NCBI RefSeq assembly: GCF_018613605.1 | Contig: NZ_JAGGPU010000005.1 | Coordinates: 1-64,000 of the forward strand | Direction of reading: 5' to 3' | DNA length: 64,000 bases | Origin: Pedobacter sp. ISL-64 | GTDB lineage: Bacteria > Bacteroidota > Bacteroidia > Sphingobacteriales > Sphingobacteriaceae | Shown here: in pieces, positions 16,994-24,619 of the stretch | Layout of the letters: each line of letters opens with the position of its first letter | Position numbering within the stretch: position 1 is the stretch's first letter | The notes under the pieces: generated by a model | Database searches by the model: none | What the model saw: the letters and a program-made list of their open reading frames with translations, nothing else | What the model was told of the DNA's origin: nothing | Program-made: the position numbers and the translations under genes

Positions 16994-19006
16994 TTATTTC
17001 TTTCCTTCTGTTATACTTTTCCAATTGTCTGTTCTGAATGGCGACAAGGGAAATCCTTCTGCATTAAAAACATTGGCGCCATTACTTTCTACCGGACTGC
17101 CGGTCCAGGCATACCTTACGGCCACCGGTTTTACTTTCCAGAGCCATACCACGATCTCATCGCCATCAATTTTTGCATTTGCCCATACAAATTTTTTATC
17201 AGCGCCTGCGATGGCAAAACCTTTGGGCATGCCGCCCTTACTGATCAGATTTTTACCTGTATGGCTAAATTTGAGCCGGATGCTATCTCCGCTCAGCCGC
17301 ATAGATTCGTAAAGTGGGGATATTGCCTGATCCTGATCGTCATAAACCATGTGCATGGCCTGGGCAGCCAAACGTTTGCCAACTACCTGTTTGTTAAGCG
17401 GATGGATATCATACGGGTCACCCACATCAACGGTTACTGCCATACCTGTATTTGGCAGCGAAAGTGTTTGCGATTGTGCTTCTCTTAACTCAGCCCAAAA
17501 ATGATCTACAGGCTCACTGGTAATCGGTCCGTAACCCGAGAGCTGCGTAAAAATAAAAGGGAGATCGCCCTGGTCAAACTGTTTTCTCCAGTCGTTGATC
17601 AAAAGCGGGAATAAAGTTCTGTACTGAAAAGCCCTTCCGGCATTATTTTCACCCTGATACCATAAAAAACCCTTCACTGCCAGCTTTTTAAGTGGTGCAA
17701 TCATCCCATTGTACAATACCGAAGGCAGTGCGGATACGTTTACGCTGGTTTTAGGCTGCTCGGGATATTCTGCCGCCGCAAGTCCCTGGTTATACTTCCA
17801 TTCCCCGGCAAGCGGTACGGTAGTAGGATCGTTCGTTTCTACCATCTGCTCAAGCCTGATGATTGAAGCATCTTTTGCTTCAAAACCTGCCGGCCGATCA
17901 AATGCTTCCAGCCTGATGCTAATGATGTTTTCTCCTTTATTGATGATTTCCTTTGGGATCCGATATACCCTTTTCCCGCCGAAACCAAATACCCTGCCTA
18001 CTTCTGTACCATTAAAATAGGTAATGTCGCGTTCATTGAGTTTTTCCATTACCAGGGTCAGATCCTGACCGGACATAGCTGCAGGTATAATCACATGTTT
18101 ACGCAGCCATATGCTTCCTTTATAATCTCCAAGTCTCTGCTGTTCCAAAGTTCCGGGAACAACCAGCGTTTTCCATTCGGTATCATTGTATTGGGTTTTG
18201 TTCCAGCCTTCGATATAACCCTTGTCCTTTTCCTGTAGCTTTTTCAGGTATGGAAAACTGCGCTCCATGTATACCTGTTTTTGCAGTGCTTCTATTGTAG
18301 ATCCATTTTTAAATGCCTGCAAAAGACTATCAGCTTTTAGCTTAAAATCAGGATGGGTTGAAATGACCTCATTACTGATCCAAGATTCGGCAGGTGTACC
18401 TCCCCATGAAGCATGTATGATACCGACAGGTACTCTATAACGTTCGTTAAGCGTTCTTGCGAAGAAATAGGCCACAGCAGAAAATTCCCAGGCGTTAGCT
18501 GTAGTGCAGGTTTTCCACGAAGCATTTCTTATTTCTTCGGCTGCAAAGGAGGCCGCATTTTTGGGAACAGTAAGAAAACGTATGTCATTATAATTCGCTT
18601 TTTTTAATTCATAAGGCCCATTAAAGGCCCGTCTCAATACCCATTCCATATTTGATTGTCCGGAACATACCCATACATCGCCAATCAGGATATTTTTTAA
18701 GGTGAAGGAACTGTCGGATGTTACGCTTAGTTTATACGGTCCCCCGGCCTCCATCGCCGGAAAATCAATCTCCCATTTACCATTACCGGTAGCATTTACT
18801 TTTTGTTTTTTTCCTGCAAATTCAATATCGAATACTGCTTTAGCAGCTGCTGTTCCATAAAATTTGATTGCTTTCTGCCGCTGCAAGACCATATCATCAC
18901 TAAACAGCCCAGATAAACGCACGATGTTACCGGCTTTAGCGCAGGTAGCTGCAAAGCTTAAGGTGAACAACAGCGCAAAAGCTCTGGTATAATAAAAAGA
19001 CTTCAT
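16994..19006 (-). CDS. Sialate O-acetylesterase-type carbohydrate esterase (SASA/SGNH)
   Basis: 670 residues with signal peptide (MKSFYYTRAFALLF... to about 25). An SGNH serine lies in VCSGQSNMEW (Ser118). Later blocks are GIIHASWGGTPAESWIS, WYQGENNAG, FTQLSGYG and DVGDPYDIHPLNKQVVGKRLA, the last giving the catalytic Asp/His. A jelly-roll insert lies at about 250-390 (typical of this long form of the family). It removes acetyl groups from sugars; in non-mucin PULs the target is often acetylated xylan, pectin or galactoglucomannan. It starts 2 bp after the GH2 stop, so the two genes are translationally linked. Periplasmic. Confidence 0.85.
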   Translation of the reverse strand: MKSFYYTRAFALLFTLSFAATCAKAGNIVRLSGLFSDDMVLQRQKAIKFYGTAAAKAVFDIEFAGKKQKVNATGNGKWEIDFPAMEAGGPYKLSVTSDSSFTLKNILIGDVWVCSGQSNMEWVLRRAFNGPYELKKANYNDIRFLTVPKNAASFAAEEIRNASWKTCTTANAWEFSAVAYFFARTLNERYRVPVGIIHASWGGTPAESWISNEVISTHPDFKLKADSLLQAFKNGSTIEALQKQVYMERSFPYLKKLQEKDKGYIEGWNKTQYNDTEWKTLVVPGTLEQQRLGDYKGSIWLRKHVIIPAAMSGQDLTLVMEKLNERDITYFNGTEVGRVFGFGGKRVYRIPKEIINKGENIISIRLEAFDRPAGFEAKDASIIRLEQMVETNDPTTVPLAGEWKYNQGLAAAEYPEQPKTSVNVSALPSVLYNGMIAPLKKLAVKGFLWYQGENNAGRAFQYRTLFPLLINDWRKQFDQGDLPFIFTQLSGYGPITSEPVDHFWAELREAQSQTLSLPNTGMAVTVDVGDPYDIHPLNKQVVGKRLAAQAMHMVYDDQDQAISPLYESMRLSGDSIRLKFSHTGKNLISKGGMPKGFAIAGADKKFVWANAKIDGDEIVVWLWKVKPVAVRYAWTGSPVESNGANVFNAEGFPLSPFRTDNWKSITEGKK

Positions 19007-19008
19007 TC

Positions 19009-21012
19009 TTACCTGTTATTAATATTTGTTTTCATGATCATAAAGCCGCCCGGTTTGATCAGTTCTATGTACGCTGGCTTTTCGCCCGGGACGATATCGA
19101 TATTGACCTGCTGCGAAGCTCCGGGCGGCAATGTTTTAACCTGAACAGTTCTGCTCCCCGCTTTTAGCTGATAACCCTGCAGGTTGTAAGACGGGAAATC
19201 GCTTCTTGATTTTATATTCAGGATTAACCTGTTATCCTTAAAACTAATAACAGAGATCAGTGCAGGAGCAAATTCCTCTTGTAAAAGACCATAAACGTCC
19301 CTTGGTTCCCGCCTTGCATTAACCACTCCCCAAGACCGGTATCCATCTGCATTGGACAAAGGAAAACGGCTCAGATAATCGTTAAACGACCAGATGGAAG
19401 CACCGATCACATAATCCATTTTTCTAAAAGCCTCAATGGCATCTTTAAGATAAACTTCCCTGTCTTTCTCGGTTTTATTGGGGGTGAGCATCATACCAAA
19501 TTCACTTATATAGATGGGTTTAGAAGGGTACAACTCATGGATATGAGCTACCCATTTGGCATGGTTTGCATATACATTGGCACTGATAAAATCAACATAT
19601 TGAGAAGCTTCATCAGTTGGCTTTTTGATGTAGTCCCTAAAAACAATATTGCTTGCAAAGGTGATTAGCCTGGTATTGTCGATATTTTTCACAAATGCGC
19701 TCATATCCCTAACCCATGCCTGTCCTTCAGGTTTGTGGGAATAAAACTCATTGCCCAATGAATAGGCAAATACCGAGGGGTGGTTCCAGTCTCTTTCGAG
19801 CATTTCACGCATCTGCGACTGAAATTTGCCCCGCATTAAAGGGTCTGCCATTTGAGAGGAAGCCAACTGCCAGTTGCCCGTTTCGGTGATAATGAGCATG
19901 CCATGTTCATCGGCCCAATCCAGCAAATCGTTAGAAACTGCATGGTGTGCAATCCTGGATAGTTCCATTCCTGCAGACTTCATCAGGATGAGGTCTTTCT
20001 TCAATACACTATCCGGATCAATGGAACCAAAATCCGGATGGTCGGCAGGCCGGTTGCCACCGCCCATTCTAATGGGCTGTCCGTTAAGCAGCAACTGTGT
20101 TCCCTTAACTTCGATCTTCCTGATGCCGAAATTACTTTTCAGTGTATCGCTGCCTGCGCTTAGTGCCAAAGCATATAAAGAAGGGCTATCATGACTCCAT
20201 AGTTTTACATGCTTTGCAGATAGATAGGCCTGCAGGTTCAGCGCTCTGGACGAGTTGCCTGCAATATTTATTTTTACAGGCTTAAACAGGCCTGCAAACT
20301 TTTCTTTATTGTCAGAAACATCAGTATTGAGTATAACCGTGGCATCAACAGCAGATGTATTCTTAATAAACGCTTTGACCTGAATTATAGCACTGCCTTT
20401 TTTCAGGTCAGGATCGGCCTGGATCTTGATATTGCTGATGTACACGGCCGGTCTTATCTTTAGCTCAACAGGTTTGGTAATACCTCCATAATTTATCCAT
20501 GGATATACCTGCGCAGCGGCAGCATTGTAATTGGAATCAACAGCCCTTGCACCGGGAATGGTCGTTTTGTCCCACGAATTATCTACCATTACCGACAATA
20601 CATTTTTTTCTTTCAGCACAGTAGTTACATCGAGTTCAAAGGGGGTATATCCTCCTTCGTGCGCACCAACAACCTTACCGTTCAGCCATATTTTACACTT
20701 GTAAAAGACTGCATCAAATTTTATAAACGCCCTAAAACCACTACCAATGGGCCTGGTGTCGAATTTTTTAAAATACCAGGCCGTTCCTGTATAAAAGAAA
20801 TAGCGTTTGTCGACAGAAAAAGAGTGCGGTACGGTAACCTTATCCAGTTTATTATCGGGGAAAGCCGGAGCTGCCCAGCCTTCATCTGCCCCTATCTTTA
20901 AAGGATCAAGGGCAAAAGACCAGGCACCGGAGAGCGACTGTATATTCGACTGGCCAAATGCAGCCAGTGAAAATACAATCAATATTATAGAGAGGATATG
21001 TTTTTTCATCAT
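19009..21012 (-). CDS. GH2 family beta-glycosidase (beta-galactosidase/glucuronidase type)
   Basis: 667 residues, signal peptide to about residue 21 (LAAFGQ). GH2 N-terminal jelly roll (about 25-190), Ig-like domain (about 195-295) and TIM barrel (about 300-570) are followed by a short C-terminal sandwich. Catalytic residues: acid/base Glu422 (AYSLGNEFY) and nucleophile Glu504 (YISEFGMM). It retains configuration and releases non-reducing-end beta-sugars, galactose or glucuronic acid being the commonest. Five bp separate it from GH97. Periplasmic processing of oligosaccharides is expected. Confidence 0.88.
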   Translation of the reverse strand: MMKKHILSIILIVFSLAAFGQSNIQSLSGAWSFALDPLKIGADEGWAAPAFPDNKLDKVTVPHSFSVDKRYFFYTGTAWYFKKFDTRPIGSGFRAFIKFDAVFYKCKIWLNGKVVGAHEGGYTPFELDVTTVLKEKNVLSVMVDNSWDKTTIPGARAVDSNYNAAAAQVYPWINYGGITKPVELKIRPAVYISNIKIQADPDLKKGSAIIQVKAFIKNTSAVDATVILNTDVSDNKEKFAGLFKPVKINIAGNSSRALNLQAYLSAKHVKLWSHDSPSLYALALSAGSDTLKSNFGIRKIEVKGTQLLLNGQPIRMGGGNRPADHPDFGSIDPDSVLKKDLILMKSAGMELSRIAHHAVSNDLLDWADEHGMLIITETGNWQLASSQMADPLMRGKFQSQMREMLERDWNHPSVFAYSLGNEFYSHKPEGQAWVRDMSAFVKNIDNTRLITFASNIVFRDYIKKPTDEASQYVDFISANVYANHAKWVAHIHELYPSKPIYISEFGMMLTPNKTEKDREVYLKDAIEAFRKMDYVIGASIWSFNDYLSRFPLSNADGYRSWGVVNARREPRDVYGLLQEEFAPALISVISFKDNRLILNIKSRSDFPSYNLQGYQLKAGSRTVQVKTLPPGASQQVNIDIVPGEKPAYIELIKPGGFMIMKTNINNR

Positions 21013-21017
21013 CAGAA

Positions 21018-22862
21018 TTAATTACCTGAGGGACTGATTTCAATCACTAGTCCGGCATTGGGGCCAATTACTGTTTTTTTAACATCAGTTGCCCCAATTA
21101 TTGATGTTGTTCTCAAAAACCCGCCATCGGGCGCATCGTTTATCGCGATAGCCTTATAATTTTTCTTCTTCTTTAAAAAATCTGCATTGAAAGAGATTTC
21201 TTTATTTTTTGCTGAACCGTTAATTGCAGCGATATACCATTTATCTCCTTTCCTTCTTGCGAAGGCCGCAATTTCGCCGATAACGCTGCATTTAAGTACA
21301 AGTGTCTCATCCCAGGTAACAGGCAGTTTCTTCAGCAAGGGAATAACAGGTTTAAACTGGCTATCTACCAATAATTTTACTGGATTCTCTGCCATACACT
21401 GGAAGGGGGAATTAAACAGAAAAAACAATGCCAACTGGTGTGTATTGGTGGTATTGGCCTTATTGGAGAACAATCCAGGGGTATAATCGCCATGGCCGAG
21501 CACCAGCCTGGTAAAAGGTAGCGCAGCATTGTGCCAAGCTGGTATGGGTTCTTTCATGATATTCAGTTCCATCCCACGGATTCCCTCCCTGGTCATTTCA
21601 TTAGGATAGGTTTTACTTTCTCCTGTGGGCGCATGGCAGCCATGAAAGTTGACCATCAGTTTTCTTTTTGCGCAGGCTTTTAAAAATCCGATTTCAAAAT
21701 CGATCAGTTCTTTTGCCTCGCTGTCCATAAAGTCTGTTTTTATACCAACAGCGCCTGCATTGCGCACACTATCCAGAAAGCTGTCTCTTTTTGAAGGGTC
21801 TCTAAGTGCTTTTGAGTTCTTCCATACCCATACTCCAACCTTTTTACTTTCAGCGAAACTGCATATTTCAGTTAACTGTTTCCATTTGTCGGGCCATATC
21901 GTTTCCCATCCCTCATCTAATAAAGTATATTCAAAATTCAGTTCGCTGGCCGCTGTTATGAATTTCATTTCTTCCTCAGGCTGCATATAGTTTTTATCCC
22001 TGGTGATCCAACTCCAGACTGATCTTCCTGGTTTTATATAGCTTTGGTCAGTGTACAATTGCTTATCTGGTTCAGGGTTCAGGTCATTGATCATCGTACT
22101 ATTCACCAGCGTATTCAGGTCTGTGGCGTACAATAAAACCCTCCATGGTGTAATTAGGTTACCCATAACTTTAAACCCGTTCTTTTCTGTAAAATCAATC
22201 TGCAATACCCTATTGTTTAAAGCTTTGAAACGCATTCCACTATAATTATACAAGGCCGCTTCGGTAAGCATTACATATTTTTTGCCCGGAAGTTCGAATA
22301 ATAAGGGTTTTCCCTGTACCGGTCCCTGGCCTGATATTGTATTCAGGCTATCTGCCGTGGTATTTTGCCATAAACCTGCGTAACTTTTCAGCTTCCAATC
22401 GCTGTTCCGTTCAAAAAACCATACCTGCGATTTTGGAAGCACAAAGGCCGTAAGCTCTTTGGTAACATATTGTGCTGTTTTACTATCAAAAATATACCGA
22501 AAGGCAGCCCCCTCATTTGAAAGCCGAAATTCGATGTTATATTTTCTTCCTGCTTCTTCTAACAACAATGTATATATATGACACACTTTATTTCCCGTAC
22601 GGGCTGTACGCTTTGCTAAAACAGAAAGGCTGTTAACACGGCTCCCATAGGCAATGCTGTCAATCACCAGCCCCATTGTGCCATTATTGATCAGTAACTG
22701 CTGACCGGCTTTTATAGTATAAAATAAATGTCCATCACTTTGAGATATTTCAGCTGAAATATGACCAGCGGGACTGATCATTTTAATTTCAGTATTCAAA
22801 ACCTCCCCCTTCGCTGCAGATACAAGAAGAAGAAGATTGATAAATAATATCGCTTTTTTCAA
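21018..22862 (-). CDS. GH97 alpha-glycosidase (retaining, alpha-galactosidase-like branch)
   Basis: 614 residues with signal peptide (MKKAILFINLLLLVSAAKG). GH97 layout: N-terminal super-beta-sandwich (about 25-270), catalytic barrel (about 275-530) and C-terminal sandwich. The GIKTDFMDS motif places Asp377 as the nucleophile, as in the retaining (alpha-galactosidase) group; inverting alpha-glucosidases lack it. MVNFHGCHAPTGESKTYPN and GIRGMELN are further family blocks. It is the first gene of the operon facing the LacI regulator, and the paired LacI-type operators lie about 100 bp upstream. Confidence 0.88.
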   Translation of the reverse strand: MKKAILFINLLLLVSAAKGEVLNTEIKMISPAGHISAEISQSDGHLFYTIKAGQQLLINNGTMGLVIDSIAYGSRVNSLSVLAKRTARTGNKVCHIYTLLLEEAGRKYNIEFRLSNEGAAFRYIFDSKTAQYVTKELTAFVLPKSQVWFFERNSDWKLKSYAGLWQNTTADSLNTISGQGPVQGKPLLFELPGKKYVMLTEAALYNYSGMRFKALNNRVLQIDFTEKNGFKVMGNLITPWRVLLYATDLNTLVNSTMINDLNPEPDKQLYTDQSYIKPGRSVWSWITRDKNYMQPEEEMKFITAASELNFEYTLLDEGWETIWPDKWKQLTEICSFAESKKVGVWVWKNSKALRDPSKRDSFLDSVRNAGAVGIKTDFMDSEAKELIDFEIGFLKACAKRKLMVNFHGCHAPTGESKTYPNEMTREGIRGMELNIMKEPIPAWHNAALPFTRLVLGHGDYTPGLFSNKANTTNTHQLALFFLFNSPFQCMAENPVKLLVDSQFKPVIPLLKKLPVTWDETLVLKCSVIGEIAAFARRKGDKWYIAAINGSAKNKEISFNADFLKKKKNYKAIAINDAPDGGFLRTTSIIGATDVKKTVIGPNAGLVIEISPSGN

Positions 22863-22911
22863 ATTTGATGTTTTTGACCTTTTTACAGGTGAGATTTATA
22901 AATGGTTAATT

Positions 22912-22919
22912 CAAATATA
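22912..22919 (-). promoter_or_regulatory. Candidate -7 box for the GH97 operon
   Basis: On the minus strand the sequence is TATATTTG, a perfect TAnnTTTG Bacteroidota -7 box 49 bp upstream of the GH97 start. No TTTG is found at the usual 19-21 bp further upstream, so the -33 element is weak or absent, as in activated promoters. Confidence 0.4.
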
Positions 22920-22963
22920 AGGTACAGTAAAAGAACCTCGCAGCTTTCAAAAAAGTTATTGTT

Positions 22964-22999
22964 TTGGGAACGGTCCCAATATTTGGGAACATTCCCAAA
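22964..22999. promoter_or_regulatory. Paired LacI-type operators in the GH97/LacI divergon
   Basis: Two palindromes: TTGGGAACGGTCCCAA (22964-22979) and TTTGGGAACATTCCCAAA (22982-22999, 8-bp perfect arms). Their centres are 19 bp apart. They lie between the divergent GH97 operon and lacI-type gene, so the regulator probably controls both. An almost identical pair with the same spacing is found at 49547-49582. Confidence 0.75.
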
Positions 23000-23078
23000 A
23001 TCCTTTCCCCAATCAATTAATATGTTGTATATTGGAAATAATCAATTTTGTGATTGCATCCTACCAAATATTTTAACG

Positions 23079-24092
23079 ATGAAAAAGCACCAGGTTACCA
23101 TTATAGATATTGCCAGGGCACTTAACCTGTCGAAATCAACTGTATCAAGGGTTTTAACAGGCCATGCCAATGTAAGCCTCAAAACCAGGGAAGCGGTATT
23201 GGAACTGGCAAAAAAGCTAGATTATCAGAAGAACATGCTTGCCATAAGCCTAATCAGTAAAAAAACAAATACCATAGGCATCATCGTTCCCGAGTTTTCG
23301 AGTTCCTATTTTCCACAGGTAATCATAGCCGCACAGGAAGTAGCCACCCAGGCTGGCTATAATACCGTTGTCAGCCAATCAAACGAAACCTACGAAACTG
23401 AAGTAGCCAACACCAAAGTGATGCTGGCCAATCAGGTAGATGGTATAATCGTATCTATTACCCGCGAAACCAAGAACTACGACCACTTAAAGATCTTTGA
23501 AAGAAAAGGAATTCCAATCGTATTCTTCAACCGTGTATGCGATGAAATGAAAGTTCCGAAAGTAATTGTGGATGATTTTGAGGGTGCTTACAATGCCGTT
23601 GATTATTTGATAAAAAATGGCAGAAAAAGAATTGCCCATCTGGCAGGTCCGGTTTCGTTGAGAATAAGTGAGCGCAGGTTGGATGGCTATAAGTCTGCAC
23701 TTAAGAAAAACAACATAGAAATAGATGAGGAACTCATCATTTCCTACGACCTGGGCCTTTCAAAAGTTAAGATTTATGTAAACCACCTGTTAAATCTGGA
23801 AAACCCGCCCGACGCAATCTTTGCTGTAAACGATCCAACGGCAATAGAAGCCATTCAGGTCATCAAAAAAAGAGATTTAAAAATTCCTGAAGATATTGCC
23901 ATTATCGGCTTTAGCAACGATTATGCGTCGGCACTGATGGCCCCTTCCTTAACAACTGTTGCTCAACCGATAGCAGAGATCGGGATGACTGCAGCCCAGT
24001 TGTTGATTGACCAGATCAACAGGGATGTGAGTGACTGGAAGGCAGTGACAAAAGTATTGAAAACAGAACTGATTATCAGGGAGTCAACCTGA
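23079..24092 (+). CDS. LacI-family transcriptional regulator
   Basis: 337 residues from the ATG at 23079, which begins MKKHQVTIIDIARALNLSKSTVSRVLTGHANVS, the normal LacI N-terminal helix-turn-helix and hinge. A longer in-frame extension upstream runs across the operators and is not family-like. The C-terminal periplasmic-binding-protein fold (about 62-337) includes NTIGIIVPEFSSSYFPQVI, VDGIIVSITR, RIAHLAGP, PPDAIFAVND and IAIIGFSND. The gene is divergent from the GH97 operon. It probably senses a sugar released by that operon and binds the TTGGGAA-type palindromes here and upstream of the GH16 gene. Confidence 0.9.
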   Translation: MKKHQVTIIDIARALNLSKSTVSRVLTGHANVSLKTREAVLELAKKLDYQKNMLAISLISKKTNTIGIIVPEFSSSYFPQVIIAAQEVATQAGYNTVVSQSNETYETEVANTKVMLANQVDGIIVSITRETKNYDHLKIFERKGIPIVFFNRVCDEMKVPKVIVDDFEGAYNAVDYLIKNGRKRIAHLAGPVSLRISERRLDGYKSALKKNNIEIDEELIISYDLGLSKVKIYVNHLLNLENPPDAIFAVNDPTAIEAIQVIKKRDLKIPEDIAIIGFSNDYASALMAPSLTTVAQPIAEIGMTAAQLLIDQINRDVSDWKAVTKVLKTELIIREST

Positions 24093-24256
24093 GGGATAAT
24101 TTATTTTATAAAAATCAATATGAGTGACGTACAATTGTTTTCTTTTTCCATACACCAGGGGCTTGCCTCGGCTCGCCACCGCCGAAGGGCTCTTTCTTTT
24201 TGGCATCAAAAAGACCAGCATAGCTAGCTTGAATGCCGTTGAAAATATAAAGACCC

Positions 24257-24409
24257 ATGAAAAAACAAAAAATGCCGGCTGAAAATTTTTCTTTTGAAGG
24301 CAGTTATGCGGACAGAACAGTACAGCCCGAAAAATTTGTTAGGCCGGATTTAAGTAGAACGGAGATACCGTGCTATGGCCTAGCTGGATGGAAATGCGAA
24401 AGCAGTTAA
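24257..24409 (+). CDS. Possible small protein of unknown function (50 residues)
   Basis: An ATG-to-TAA frame encodes 50 residues with two cysteines and a mixed charged/polar composition; no signal peptide or membrane helix. It follows a hairpin-containing patch and is not part of a neighbouring operon. I do not recognise it. It could be a chance ORF or the remnant of a longer gene. Confidence 0.2.
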   Translation: MKKQKMPAENFSFEGSYADRTVQPEKFVRPDLSRTEIPCYGLAGWKCESS

Positions 24410-24577
24410 AATGCTGATTAATAATAATTGCAGACTAACGTTAATAGTAGGGGTTAGAATTTTTCAAATACATCAGAGTATTGATAACAGATTCGTAACT
24501 TTGTTAAGCCTTATACTGCCGACCAAAGAATCACACAAGGCACTTATTATCAATAATTTACAAAATTCATCATTAAT

Positions 24578-24598
24578 AGAACCTGTTGATATCCAAAA
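24578..24598 (-). promoter_or_regulatory. Conserved 3' element downstream of the 16-kb operon
   Basis: Starting 22 bp past the stop of the 947-residue gene, the minus strand reads TTTTGGATATCAACAGGTTC. The same 21-bp element with one mismatch (20/21) lies beyond the end of the GH16-SusC-SusD operon at 41914-41934. It may be a transcript-end or processing signal. Confidence 0.4.
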
Positions 24599-24619
24599 GA
24601 CTGTTGTGGGAAATAAATA

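Larger units (their letters stand above)
24093..24619. other. Intergenic region with a hairpin and a doubtful 50-codon ORF
   Basis: This 527-bp stretch separates the LacI gene from the end of the 16-kb operon. It holds the hairpin CTTTTTG-gcat-CAAAAAG (24196-24213) in a GC-richer patch, a 50-codon ORF at 24257-24409 on the plus strand (starts MKKQKMPAENFSFEG, ends GLAGWKCESS), and a conserved 21-bp element at 24578-24598. I recognise no homologue for the ORF and see no promoter. The composition shift suggests debris of an inserted element. Confidence 0.4.

Noticed and set aside
22902-23078. Longer LacI N-terminus starting at an upstream in-frame ATG (22902)
   Set aside because: The 59 extra residues run across the operators and do not resemble any LacI extension; the ATG at 23079 gives the canonical helix-turn-helix start.
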